Source: FEN-1297 sp963843605 (lineage in GTDB: Bacteria; Bacteroidota; Ignavibacteria; Ignavibacteriales; Ignavibacteriaceae). From it: DNA of 64,000 nucleotides. The first letter of the stretch is position 1; each line of letters begins with the position of its first letter. Shown here piece after piece: positions 37,158-48,100 of this stretch. The notes under the pieces were generated by a model. The model made no database searches. It saw only the letters and a list, made by a program, of their open reading frames with translations, and had not been told where the DNA came from. The DNA lies in contig CAWJLA010000001.1 of assembly GCA_963843605.1 (NCBI GenBank), positions 1,612,001-1,676,000 of the forward strand. The letters are read 5' to 3'. A program made the translations under genes and the position numbers.

Positions 37158-39059
37158 TTATTTCAGCAGAATTAATTTTTTTGAATTTACATAATTACCC
37201 GCCTCCAGCCTGTAGAAGTAAACACCGCTTGCCAGCGAAGATGCGTTAAAGCTTACCGAATATTCTCCGGGCGATTTTTCCTCGTTCACAAGTTCTGCTA
37301 CCCTGTTGCCCAAAACATCATATACCGTCAGCTTTACATGCGATATTTTCGGAATTTGATATCTTATTGTGGTAACCGGATTAAAAGGGTTCGGGAAGTT
37401 CTGAGAAAGTCCGTATTCAGAAGGCAGCGCCGATTTAAAAGGGGACTTAACCGCGGTAAGGTTTTTATACGGCATTACATGTACAACCACATGCTGTTCC
37501 TCATGTGTTTTTTCTATATAATTTGGATTATCCGGATTGGTAACGGTTGTATCATAAACAAAATCGCCTTTGAATAAAAAACCGCTGCCGGATTTAGTCC
37601 ACGACGCATTACTTCCGCCGTTAAGATTATTAGGCCCAACAGTAAAGATCTGATAAATATCCGGACTCTCTTCGAATACAATGGTTGTGTCAAATGAATA
37701 CGGACTGGGATTAACCGAAGATCCTGCCTCATATAAATTCCATTGCTGCTTTTCATTCAATAATATTCCTGAAGTAAATCCTATACCGTTATATTTCCCG
37801 TACTGCAGATAATCATCAAGTCCGACGCCGTACATAAAATCCTCGCTCGGCGACGCAGTGGCGTATGATGTATAAGTATCGTTTTCATATAAATCGTAGG
37901 AATTGTTGACTATTTTCTTGCTTCCCCATCGTGTACTGGAACCCTTTGAACCAATAACCTCATCGACCGTAATACTGCTGTCCTGAAAATCGCCGACAAC
38001 ATACTTGGTAACTTCAGCATTTGAGTGTATAATTTGATTTCCGTATGAAGCCGAGCCGTTTTCGTTATCACTATAATTACTGTTGATGACATAATTTTCG
38101 CTTATTTTTTCCACCCAGTTTCTTACCGGCACGTAATCAATATTTACGGTTGTATCGCCGTCTGCTCCGTTTGTTTTGTGTGTAACTGTAAAATAAGGGA
38201 CATAATATCCTGTAATGTTCGCTATATCTTTTACATTATCAGCGGTAAAGTTTGCCGTCGACTGACCGTTGCCGTCGGTCTGAACGCTGTCTTTATCGAA
38301 ATGCCCGTTCGTTGCGTTTATTTTTACCCACCGGCTTGAAAGCGGAGCGCCGTCGCAATCCTTTACCTGGAAAACAACCGGTATCGTCTCGCCTCCTTTC
38401 ATATCTCCCTTGGAAGGTATGATATAAACCTTTGCATCGATGGCAACGTCATTTCCCCCGAGGTTTCTAATGTTTTTTTGATAGGTTCTGATTTTATCGA
38501 AGACCGGTTCTATCTGAGATATAGCACTTTGCGCAGCGGTTTGTGATTTGTTAGGATCTGAAAAATCTGCCTCTGCCGATGCTATTCTTGTTCTGCTGTA
38601 TGCGTCTTCAAGGTACACGTTAAAATGATACGTCCCGCCTGAATAATCTATTGAACTCCAGATTAAATAATCTACACCAGCGACAGTCCCTGAGGGAGGA
38701 ATATCACCGGTTGAAAAATTTTGCTGATGGATAATAACGGTTGTGTCCGGATTTGCCGCAAGTTCCTGCGCCATGGTTCCGTCCATAAACTGTACACACC
38801 CTTTTTCCGGGTCGGTGCTGCTTATCTGCGCCATAGGTACCATTGCATCACCCAGTGCAATCCAATCCAGTAAAGCTTTCTGACTTGCCGGTGTTGTATA
38901 TTCTCCCAGCGAATCATCCGGAGGAGGCTGAGGTACGTTCATCTGCACACCGTAAAGAACAACTTCGGGTGGTGGACAATCGTCGCAGCTGGATGTTTGC
39001 GGAAAAATATTTATACCAGATAAAAATATAATTAGAAACAAAATTTTAAATTTGATCAT
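37158..39059 (-). CDS. T9SS-sorted secreted protein with Big-1-like domain, paralogue 1
   Basis: 633 residues from the ATG in front of IKFKILFLIIFL; a longer form is less likely. After the signal peptide comes the motif SSCDDCPPPEVVLYG, then a domain (~30-200) ending YHFNVYLEDAYSRTRIASAEADF and a helix IEPVFDKIRTYQKNI, whose shape suggests a CsgG/TolB-N-like alpha-beta fold (inference). Next a bacterial Ig-like (Big-1-type) domain (KGGETIPVVFQVKDCDGAPLSSRW), then an unrecognised region. The C-terminus is a type A T9SS sorting domain (QNFPNPFNPVTTIRYQIP to KKLILLK). The next two genes upstream are relatives. Confidence 0.85.
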   Translation of the reverse strand: MIKFKILFLIIFLSGINIFPQTSSCDDCPPPEVVLYGVQMNVPQPPPDDSLGEYTTPASQKALLDWIALGDAMVPMAQISSTDPEKGCVQFMDGTMAQELAANPDTTVIIHQQNFSTGDIPPSGTVAGVDYLIWSSIDYSGGTYHFNVYLEDAYSRTRIASAEADFSDPNKSQTAAQSAISQIEPVFDKIRTYQKNIRNLGGNDVAIDAKVYIIPSKGDMKGGETIPVVFQVKDCDGAPLSSRWVKINATNGHFDKDSVQTDGNGQSTANFTADNVKDIANITGYYVPYFTVTHKTNGADGDTTVNIDYVPVRNWVEKISENYVINSNYSDNENGSASYGNQIIHSNAEVTKYVVGDFQDSSITVDEVIGSKGSSTRWGSKKIVNNSYDLYENDTYTSYATASPSEDFMYGVGLDDYLQYGKYNGIGFTSGILLNEKQQWNLYEAGSSVNPSPYSFDTTIVFEESPDIYQIFTVGPNNLNGGSNASWTKSGSGFLFKGDFVYDTTVTNPDNPNYIEKTHEEQHVVVHVMPYKNLTAVKSPFKSALPSEYGLSQNFPNPFNPVTTIRYQIPKISHVKLTVYDVLGNRVAELVNEEKSPGEYSVSFNASSLASGVYFYRLEAGNYVNSKKLILLK

Positions 39060-39078
39060 GACCTTTTCTTCTTTATTA

Positions 39079-40982
39079 TTATTTAAGAACAATAAGTTTC
39101 TTTGTCTGATGGAAATTGCCGGCAGTTAAGGAATATAAATAAATTCCGCTGGCAAGCCTGCTGCCGTCGAACGTGACCTCATAATTTCCGGGCTGCTGTT
39201 TTTTGTTGACAAGCGTTGCAATCTTTCTTCCTAGAATATCATAAACTTCCAGCAGTACAGACGCATAGCTATGCGCCTTTATCACCGGAATCGAATATCT
39301 GATTTTCGTTACCGGATTAAACGGATTGGGATAGTTTTGATCTAATTTGAATACTTTGGGGATATAACTTACATGCGAAGAATTAACTCCTGTCGGATTG
39401 TTATAAAGCTTTGCATATATGATTACACTATCCTTAACAATTGCAGTATCCGCATCTCCTATTTGATTGGTTCCCGGATATAGTCTGACAGCGCTTCCTT
39501 TAAAAATATATCCGCTGTCAACTTTCATCCATGTTGCATTCGCATTTTCGCCCATATTGACATCTTTTCTAGTATGTAAATAATATTCGACGGAATTACT
39601 GAATGCAGTGCTGTCGGTAATCGAGTAATCATGGGAAGATGAGGGACAGCCTTCCTTCCCGAAATAATGATATGTTTCCATTGTAAATATCGCGTATCTG
39701 AAAAATATACCTCCGTAGCTTCTGAAATAAGTGTCACCCAGTATGAACGCCCATGTAAAAGGATCTGCTGTGATATTATTTCCCGAACCGATTTTCCAAT
39801 CGTCGTTATTGATGCATCCGTTGTTGATATAGACATAATGCGAGGAAAAGTCGGCGGACATAGTTCCCTTGGCGCCTATAACATGATCAATGTAAACGCT
39901 GTCGGCGGAAAAGTCTCCGATAACATACTGCACGGCCGTGGCTCGCGCCCGAAGTAAATAATTAGATGAAAAGTAATCATTTATGTCTAAGCTGGGATCA
40001 GTATAAGTATAACTTTGATTATCTATTTCGGTATGCACTGCATTAATATAAAGCGCCCAATTCCTTTCCTGAGATATATTTATATTTACCGTCGTATCTC
40101 CCCATGCGCCGTCTGTTTTATGGGAAGGTGTAAAATAAGGAAAGTAAGCGCCTCTTAGATCGGCTGCATCATTGACATTATCAGCGGTAAAGGATGCGGT
40201 AAATTTTCCGCTCCCGTCCGTTTCCATACTGTCATTATTAAAACTTCCGTTAGTGGCGGATATTTTAATCCATCTGTTGCTAAGCGGTGTTCCGTCGCAA
40301 TCATTCAAAGTAAACAAAACCGGAATAGTTTCTCCGCTTTTCATTATTCCTTTTGAGGGGACTATAGTGATCTCTGCATGAAGTGCGATATCGTTGCCTC
40401 CGAGATTACGCATATTCTTTTGATATGCCCTAATTTTATCTAAAATTGGCTCGATTTTCGAAATTGCTGATTTGGCGGCATCGCCGGCACTATAAGGATC
40501 CCTAAAGTCGGCTTCGCCGGAAGCGATCGTAGTGCGGCTGTATCCGTCCTGCAGGTAAATATGAAAATGATATTGCCCGCCTGAACTGTCAATTGTACTC
40601 CATATTATATAATCGGCACCGGGTACGGTCCTGTCGGTGGCACATTACCCGCAGAATCGCTTAACATATAGGCAATACCGGCAGTATCCTGAGTTCCCGA
40701 TAACGCTTGTGAACCGGTGGCATTTGCCCATTGAATGCAATCTTTATCCGGCGCGCTGCTACTTAAGTTTGCAACCACATCATTAACATCGCCAAGCTGT
40801 ATCCAATCGAATAAAGCTTTTTTGCTTTGCTGGGTAGTGTCTGTTTTCGGCATAGGAACATTTATATTAGTTCCGTATAGTACAACTTCAGGCAGCGGAC
40901 AGTGATCGCAAGAAGATGATTGAGCAAAAATATATAAAGAAGAAACAAATATAATAAACGGTATAAATCTAAATTTCATCAT
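39079..40982 (-). pseudogene. T9SS-sorted secreted protein, paralogue 2, frameshifted
   Basis: A close relative of the neighbour at 37,158-39,059, split by one missing base. The first part (signal peptide, SSCDHCPLPEVVLYG) runs from 40982 to about 40630 and then ends early at 40605. The homology continues in the other frame as TVPGADYIIWSTIDSSGGQY through MRNLGGNDIALHAE, a Big-1-like domain and the T9SS sorting domain ending KKLIVLK. Adding one T on the plus strand at about 40629 (GGTCC to GGTTCC) restores a ~634-residue protein. It may be a sequencing error or a recent mutation; nothing else in the gene is decayed. Confidence 0.88.
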
Positions 40983-41002
40983 AACCTTTGCTATTTATGA
41001 TA

Positions 41003-42973
41003 CTATTTCAACAGTATTAATTTTTTAGTAGATAAATAATTTCCGGCTTGAATTCTGTAAAAATAAACTCCGCTTGCCAGATTTGATCCGTTAAACTCAA
41101 CGGAATATTCTCCGGGAGATTTCTCCTGGTTAACAAGCACCGCAATCCTGTTTCCGAGGATATCGAAGACGGTAAGATTCACCCTGGAAATTTTCGGAAT
41201 TTGATATTTGATGGTTGTAACCGGATTGAAGGGATTCGGATAGTTCTGTAAAAGTGCAAAAGTCTTAGGAAATGATGATGCCTGTTTTTCAATCCTTGTA
41301 GGAGTCACTGAGTATGGTTTAAAAACTGCTGTAAATTGAATATTTGTATCGTATGAAGCGGATTCATAGGTCACATGCAATCCAGCAGGATCAACCGTTA
41401 CCTGGTATTGAGATTTACTTGTATCCGCAGTGTGGGAGTAGGAGAATTTAACCAAATTACTATCAGCAGAGAAAGAACCTCCAGCAGTTCCGGTAGTGAT
41501 AAAGGCTTCAAGATATCCTCCTAAATAACTATTATCGCTTGATGTATCTGCATATTTATTAATACCGCAACCACTTACAGTAACGTCGTACTCCCTGTAT
41601 TTGTATTTGCTGTTTACATCATAGAATGGAATGAAAATACAAAAGGTACCGAATGGAAAGCCTGTTGCCGTATCTACTGCTTGAGCTTCTGGGTTCGTTG
41701 GTTCGCTGGGAACGTCAGGGTCGAAATTCCCCCCCGAATTCATCTCTACTGAACCGCGCGAAAAACTTGCTCCGCAAGCCTTGGTACCAATAGAAAAGCC
41801 CATACTGTTGTCTTCTTCATGGGATTGTCCGTTACCGCTAAAAGTCCCTCCTGAATAAACATTGTATGACAAGTCTATTCTTAAAGGATTATAGTCCCAT
41901 GTATATCCTTTGTCTGCTGTTTCACCAATACCGAACAAATACTTTCCTTTAGCATTATCCGTTTCGGTATAAACATTTCTATGTGTACTCCATCCGGTTT
42001 TACTGTAGCTGGCTCCTTCTTCCTGAGTGGCTATTGTTACTTTGTATTTAAAATTCCCCTGCCATATTACATCCTGGTTTCCTTTTCCTATAATAATATT
42101 ATCGGCATCTGAAATCCGTGTCGTATTATAAGTTACCAGTGGAACACCCGCACTCCACGCGGTTATGACTACAAACCCGTCATGACTGCCTGCTGTGAAA
42201 ACTGCAGTAGCTCTTCCGTCTGCACCGGTGATTACGCTATCGGCGGAAAGTGTACCATCATCATCCATTCCTTGTGCAGATAGATAAACTTTCATATTGG
42301 CGATAGGCGTACCGTCATAATCTGTAGCATTTACAGTTACATTTATTGATTCACCATAATTAAGGTTCGAGCCTGCAAGCGTGATGGTTATTTGAGGATC
42401 GATACTCAAAGAAGGATTCTCCGACCTAAGTTTTATCTGATAATTCTGAATCTTTGTAATAATGGGAAGTATCTGAGCAACGGCGGCGGCGCATGCATTT
42501 TTAATATCTGCCGAAGCGATCGATGAAAAAGTCGCAATGCCTTTTGCAAAAACGGTTTTTGCGGATGCGTCCTTAATGTAAACTGTCAATGTGTAATTGC
42601 CTTTACTCCCTGTTATGGTGCTTCCCATCCAATAACCGCTTCCTAGGCTCGGTTGAGTCATAGAATCGACGGGTGCAGTAAATACATCCCGTGCTGTATC
42701 TGCAGAAGTAGTGTCTGCAGATTCGGGAGCAACAAACAGTATGTATTTAGTGAGACTGTCTTGCATGATATCGCGGTAAATGTAATATGAGGTAATATTT
42801 AATGCTGAATCGGCTTCAGGAGATATAGAGTCTGCTGTTAGTGAAAAATGATCACACCCGTAATATATAACAGTCGGTTCGTTTGAGAAATCTATTGACT
42901 GCCCGAACAACTTAATAGAGAAAACTGCCGAAAGACAAAATATAAATAGCAATAATTCCGATAACCGTTTCAT
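41003..42973 (-). CDS. T9SS-sorted secreted protein with Ig-like domain, paralogue 3
   Basis: 656 residues from the ATG at 42973; a GTG twelve bases earlier is also possible. Signal peptide ending FSIKLFGQ. The N-terminal domain is a distant version of that in the two neighbours (EPTVIYYGCDHFSL, GNYTLTVYIKDASAKTVFAKGIATFSS, then a helix ILPIITKIQNYQIKL), without the CxxC pair. An Ig-like Big-1 domain follows (NYGESINVTVNATDYDGTPIANMKVYLSA) and the gene ends in a T9SS type A sorting domain (QNYPNPFNPVTTIKYQIP to KKLILLK). Most likely the oldest member of a tandem family; role unknown. Confidence 0.85.
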   Translation of the reverse strand: MKRLSELLLFIFCLSAVFSIKLFGQSIDFSNEPTVIYYGCDHFSLTADSISPEADSALNITSYYIYRDIMQDSLTKYILFVAPESADTTSADTARDVFTAPVDSMTQPSLGSGYWMGSTITGSKGNYTLTVYIKDASAKTVFAKGIATFSSIASADIKNACAAAVAQILPIITKIQNYQIKLRSENPSLSIDPQITITLAGSNLNYGESINVTVNATDYDGTPIANMKVYLSAQGMDDDGTLSADSVITGADGRATAVFTAGSHDGFVVITAWSAGVPLVTYNTTRISDADNIIIGKGNQDVIWQGNFKYKVTIATQEEGASYSKTGWSTHRNVYTETDNAKGKYLFGIGETADKGYTWDYNPLRIDLSYNVYSGGTFSGNGQSHEEDNSMGFSIGTKACGASFSRGSVEMNSGGNFDPDVPSEPTNPEAQAVDTATGFPFGTFCIFIPFYDVNSKYKYREYDVTVSGCGINKYADTSSDNSYLGGYLEAFITTGTAGGSFSADSNLVKFSYSHTADTSKSQYQVTVDPAGLHVTYESASYDTNIQFTAVFKPYSVTPTRIEKQASSFPKTFALLQNYPNPFNPVTTIKYQIPKISRVNLTVFDILGNRIAVLVNQEKSPGEYSVEFNGSNLASGVYFYRIQAGNYLSTKKLILLK

Positions 42974-43105
42974 TTTAACGACCACTGGAGTTTTAATTTT
43001 ATTAATAGAAAATCAGACACAGATCCGCGTCGATTTTTTATTTCTTTTTGCGAGAAATTAAAAGCCGAATCAGATTTTGATTGAATATTAAAAATGCGCT
43101 GCCGG

Positions 43106-43957
43106 TTATTTTAAAAGAATCATTTTATTTACTTTGTAATAACTTCCCGCCTGCATTGCGCAATAGTAAACGCCGCTGGGTAGTTGTGCCGCGTTAAAAT
43201 TCAACGAATACGTTCCGGCCGATTTTACTTCATTTACCAAAGTTGCAACTTCTCTTCCCAGAACATTATAAACTTTAAGCGTTACAAAACTGCTTTGCGG
43301 AAGCTGATAATTAATGGTTGTTGAAGGATTAAAAGGATTGGGGTAATTATTATAAAGTTTAAAGCTTTCGGGTCCTTGGTTCGCAGCAGTGTTTACTGCG
43401 GTTGCCGAATTTGAAAAACTCAAATCGTCCAGTTTGAACTGAGTAGTGCTCTGCGCACCTACGGCAGGATAAATTACAACCGCAATTGCACATGAATCGG
43501 GCGTAAATTGAGTATCGACGTAATAAAGATTTGTGGTAAATTGCGTATAAGAAGCCGCCGAGGTTGCCGTTGAGAAAGAACCTCCGGCCATTCCCGCCCC
43601 GTTTTTATATAAAACTACGGAAATAATCAGCGAATCGTTATTTGATGTGGTAAACTTGTAATAACCCGTAAGGGCTTCAGGTTTACCGTTATATGCGAAA
43701 GAAATATTGACTGCCGGAGTAATATTTATGCCGCTGTAAGAAACAACCGATCCTTCCAAGGCATAGCTGCCGGAATGATTGTCGGTGGTTCGAGTTATCG
43801 GAGAAAGAAGTGAATTGTTGTCGGTCCCCCAGCTATCCGGAACTCCGTTTGTCCAGTTCTCAAAACCGGCATTGGGGATTTGGGCAAACGATCTGAATGT
43901 AACCGAAATAAAAATTATTAGAATTGCTGTTAATATTAATCGGTAATTATTTTTCAT
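43106..43957 (-). CDS. T9SS-sorted secreted protein
   Basis: 283 residues. Signal peptide, then a jelly-roll-like domain beginning QIPNAGFENWTNGVPDSWG, as in the paralogue at 30,282-31,130, and the T9SS sorting domain (LYNNYPNPFNPSTTINYQLP to NKMILLK). AAGGAG precedes the ATG by 9 bases. It is the last gene before a 420-bp non-coding stretch and the response regulator. Confidence 0.88.
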   Translation of the reverse strand: MKNNYRLILTAILIIFISVTFRSFAQIPNAGFENWTNGVPDSWGTDNNSLLSPITRTTDNHSGSYALEGSVVSYSGINITPAVNISFAYNGKPEALTGYYKFTTSNNDSLIISVVLYKNGAGMAGGSFSTATSAASYTQFTTNLYYVDTQFTPDSCAIAVVIYPAVGAQSTTQFKLDDLSFSNSATAVNTAANQGPESFKLYNNYPNPFNPSTTINYQLPQSSFVTLKVYNVLGREVATLVNEVKSAGTYSLNFNAAQLPSGVYYCAMQAGSYYKVNKMILLK

Positions 43958-44380
43958 ATACTTTATCTCCTTGTTATTTTCATAAAAAATTACCCGTCCT
44001 AATTTTGATCTAAAACCTGTTTATGCGGCTTCGATTATTACTATAATAATAATCAAGTGTACCGCATCATTTAAATTATCGACGGCCGGCACAGGTTCAA
44101 AACCCGGTGCATGCGGCAAACTCTAATAATTAAAAAATGACCGGTAAATAATTATTACATTACTTTGCCGTCTTTGTATTAAGAAACAAAAACCGTTAAT
44201 TCAAATTCAATTTTATTATGAAGATATCCTGTCGATCCGCAAAAAGTAGAAGCGATTTCCGTAAAATCTTTTAAGAAAATATAAATTAAACGGAATCCCG
44301 CACTAATACACAATTAAATAAATCATATTACCCAAATTAAACAACTGATCATTCGGTTAGTTTTTATTGTAAATGATTGC
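43958..44380. other. Intergenic stretch with operator candidate
   Basis: 423 bp, AT-rich, no gene seen. It contains copy C of the palindrome (44343-44362), 18 bases past the end of the response-regulator gene and ~385 bp upstream of the T9SS gene. Confidence 0.5.
44343..44362. promoter_or_regulatory. Palindromic operator candidate, copy C
   Basis: AACTGATCATTCGGTTAGTT, between the response-regulator gene and the T9SS gene at 43,106-43,957. Confidence 0.5.
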
Positions 44381-45025
44381 TTAAACAAGTCTGTTCTTTA
44401 ATACCTTTGCAACTGCTTCGGCCCGTGAATTTACATGCAACTTTACATATATATTATGAAGGTGAAATCTTACCGTATGCGCCGAAACAAATAATTTTTC
44501 AGCAATAGTCTTCGTATTGTGACCTTCAATCAATGCTTCCAATACTTCTTTTTCTCTGTCCGATAAAACCGAAGGATTTGTCCGGGGTGACTGCGACTGA
44601 AAATACTGAAGAACTTTTCTTGCCACTTCTCCGGAAAATGGTGCACCGCCTGCGCGGGCTTCTCTAATTGCTTCAAGAATTTTTTCAGTCGGGCTCTTCT
44701 TTAATAGATATCCGACAGCTCCTCCGCGAAGGGATTCAAATACCTTTTCACTATCGCTGTACACCGTAAGCATCATTACGTCGATTGTAGGAAATACGGA
44801 TTTTATTTCACGAAGGCTTTCGATTCCTGATTTACCGGGCATTTCAATATCAAGAAGTAATATATCCGGCAGATCATCCTCAATCTTTTTCAGTGCTTCA
44901 TTGCAGTTCTGATATGTGGACACACAGACAAATTCATCGGATTTGTTCAATAATACCGAAAGTATTTCGCTGAATTCCTGATCATCGTCAAGAATCGCAA
45001 CACGTATAATCGACTTATCTGTCAT
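44381..45025 (-). CDS. LuxR/NarL-family response regulator
   Basis: 214 residues from the ATG before TDKSIIRVAILDDDQ; a TTG six codons earlier is less likely. The receiver domain carries the acidic pocket (LDDDQEF), the phosphorylated Asp in DILLLDIEMPG and the Lys in YLLKKSP. The C-terminal LuxR helix-turn-helix reads LSDREKEVLEALIEG, then TKTIAEKLFVSAHTVRFHLHNIYVKL. It is paired with the large sensor kinase gene just upstream. The palindrome copy D lies 58-77 bp before its start, so it may regulate itself. Confidence 0.95.
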   Translation of the reverse strand: MTDKSIIRVAILDDDQEFSEILSVLLNKSDEFVCVSTYQNCNEALKKIEDDLPDILLLDIEMPGKSGIESLREIKSVFPTIDVMMLTVYSDSEKVFESLRGGAVGYLLKKSPTEKILEAIREARAGGAPFSGEVARKVLQYFQSQSPRTNPSVLSDREKEVLEALIEGHNTKTIAEKLFVSAHTVRFHLHNIYVKLHVNSRAEAVAKVLKNRLV

Positions 45026-45082
45026 GGTGGTTTTAGGATGCAAATTATTTCATAAATTTTAAGTTAACTTAAGTTCAGATAC

Positions 45083-45102
45083 AACTGATCATTTGAATAG
45101 TT
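45083..45102. promoter_or_regulatory. Palindromic operator candidate, copy D
   Basis: AACTGATCATTTGAATAGTT in the 77-bp gap between kinase and regulator genes, ending at the kinase stop codon; well placed for autoregulation of the regulator. Confidence 0.6.
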
Positions 45103-48100
45103 TTATGATTTTATCGGGAAAAGTATAGATATCTTTGTGCCGTTGCCGGGAGATGTAATAAGGTTGCACACTCCGGTCAATTCTTTTGCGTGTTTTGATA
45201 TATTTGCCAGACCATGCCCCCGTTTGACCTTATCCAAATCAAACCCGATCCCGTCGTCTTCAAGAACCAGATGAATATTTTTGTTTCTAACGGCTAAAGA
45301 ATATTTTACATTTTTACAGCATGAATATTTCAGTGAATTGTTTAATGCTTCTTTTGAGATTAGCTGAAGGCTTCGTTTTATCTGCGCGTTTACCTTTACG
45401 TTGAGGATGTTTTCAGTCTCTATTATAAGTTTTATATTTTTTGCCTCGCAGACTTCGTTAGCAAAGGTTTTAAAGTTGAATATAAAATCATTCAGCGAAT
45501 CATATTTGGGATCAATCGACCATATTACGTCTATCATTGAATCGACAAGATTCCTTGAAATCTTTCCGACTCGTTCAATGGAGACTTGTTTAGAGTACTT
45601 ATCTTTATTTTCTTCTACCGTTTCATTAAACTGTTTTCCCTCGAGCAGAGCATGTTCGGAAAGAATTGCTATTCTTGTAAGTCCCGATCCTATTTCATCA
45701 TGAAGATCGGCCGCAATCCTGGTTCTTATTTTTTCTATCTCCAGCAGCCTCTTGAAACGGAGTTTTGATGTAGCTATGATTCCGGTTATAACAAAAATTA
45801 AAATAATGCTTATGAACCACCAATGAAGATAGAAAGGTGCTTCTATTACAAAATCGACTTTTGCCGGTAAAAGGCTTTTAATATTTCGACTATCCTGCGC
45901 AAGTACTTGGAACGTATAATTACCCGGTCTTAGCGATGCAAATGTCACCGAAGGTTTGCCCTTTATGGGAGTCCAGTTTTTATTGCTTTGCAGTAATCTG
46001 TATAAATAGTGAATGTTTTTCTCTTCCTTGTTCGTTACGCATATAAATTCGAAGGTTATGGTATTATTGAAACTCGGCAGGAAAAACGAATTATTAAGTT
46101 CACGTTCCTGTCCGTTAATAAGAATATGGTTAATGTAAATAGGGAGAGTCTCGGTATAAGCGGGGGTTGTTATGGGACGGTAAAGATAAATATCTTTATT
46201 GTCGGTAAAACATATTTCTCCGTTTAGGGAGGAACATATGGAATAATACGGAATCCGGGGAATATCATCGATAAAAAGGAAATTAATGATTTTGTTTTTA
46301 TTATTAATTTCCTGAATACCTGATTGAGTGCAGAACCAGATATTATTATCGGGGTCCCTGGTCATATCCCAAATACCGTTGCTGATTAATCCTTCGTTTC
46401 GGTCAACGGATTTTATATTTTCTCCGTTTATGTATGCGATGCCTCCGTAACGCGTGCCTATTATGATTTCTTTATCGTTGTATTCCCTAATGGTACGGAC
46501 GTGATTATCCGGCAGCCCGTTTGCAGTAGAGAAATGACGTATGAAACTATTGTTACCGGATAAGTTATAAACTTCTCTGTTTACTTTATCTTTTGAGAAT
46601 TCGGATAACCCCTTGTCGTATCCTCCGAACCAGAAATTACCATTCGAATCTTCGTATATGGCCCTGACGGAATTATCCGGCATCCCGGATTTATCGTTAT
46701 ATAATTTTATCAACTTCTTCTTTTCGATATTCCATATGGCAACACCTGAATCAAGCAGACTGCACCACAGGTAGCCCTTTTTGTCGATAAGAAAAGTATA
46801 AAGCCCGTAATATTTTGCTGTATTTAAGAGAGAAATATTTTTTTTAAAAATTAAATTTGAAGAGCGTAACAGAGGGTCTTTATTCGCGATGGAAAATACA
46901 TTTATTATACCTTTGAGGTATGCTATGAAAATATTATTCTGGCTGTCGCAATATATTTTTTGAATATGTTCCTTGGGAAATGTTGTTTTTATTTTATGCT
47001 TACTCCAATGCCAGAGCTTACTTCTATCTGCCCATAATTCAAATAATGTATTATTAATTGCTACCCAAAAGTGATTATTTTTATCTGTTACGGTACACGA
47101 CCAGTAATCAATAGGCAGATTTGAGGGGATCGGTATCCGGTAAAAATTCTGATAAATAAGTTTGGATATACCGCTGACGTTTGAGCCGCACCAAAGGATA
47201 TTCTCTCTGTCGAAAAGTATCGAAGTAATTATATTGTGGTCTGAATTGTTTCCCATTTTTATTTTTTTAAAAATATTTTCAGTAGTGGAATCCGCGCTGA
47301 GTTTATATAAGCCGTGGCCTGATCCGATCCATATATTTCCGGAATTATCGGCAGTCATTGAAAAAGGTTCGAAGTGAAGTTGGAAGGTCGATATAATTTT
47401 TTTTTGCCGGTTTAGTTTTAGAAGTGTTCCCGTGAATCCGGCAGCCCAGAAATATCCGCCTGAATAAACCAGACAATTTATTCCTGAGTTTTCTGCTCCG
47501 GAAGGCAGATTTATTGACGATAAGAGTTTCTTCTTCTTGTTTAGAACATATAATCCGTGTGCTGTGCCGATCCATAAATTATTTTTACCGTCGCTTGCCA
47601 TAGTGTTAACCGGTTCATTAAGAGTAATGTCGTTCAAAGAATGAACCGTATCGTTCGTTAAATAAAACAATCCGCTGTCCGTTCCGCACCATAAAATATT
47701 GTCTTTATCATTAAGCATGACGTTTACATTTTTCAATCTTGCAGGCAGCTTGGAAACGGCTTTCTCGAACTTACCGTTTTCATAAACATCAATGCCGTTG
47801 CCGTAAGTTGCTATCCATACTTTCCCTTTTTCCTTTGAATCCGCGGTTATACAACTGATATTATCCGCTGATAATCCGTTGGCTGTAGTATAATTTATAA
47901 ATTCCCTGCTGTTAAAAACACTTATTCCCTCTTCGGTGCCTATCCATATATATCCCAGCGAATCCTCACATAACGAATGCACGTTAACAGAGATAAGTCC
48001 GTCCTTTATCGAATAGTTTTGAAAAGGTAGAATTTGACCGTAATTTACCGTTTGAAAACTAATTGATAAAAAGAATACTATTGTGGCAAATGACTTTTTT

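Noticed and set aside
40605..40982. A stand-alone 125-residue secreted protein
   Set aside because: It is the N-terminal part of the frameshifted T9SS paralogue; the homology continues in the next frame.
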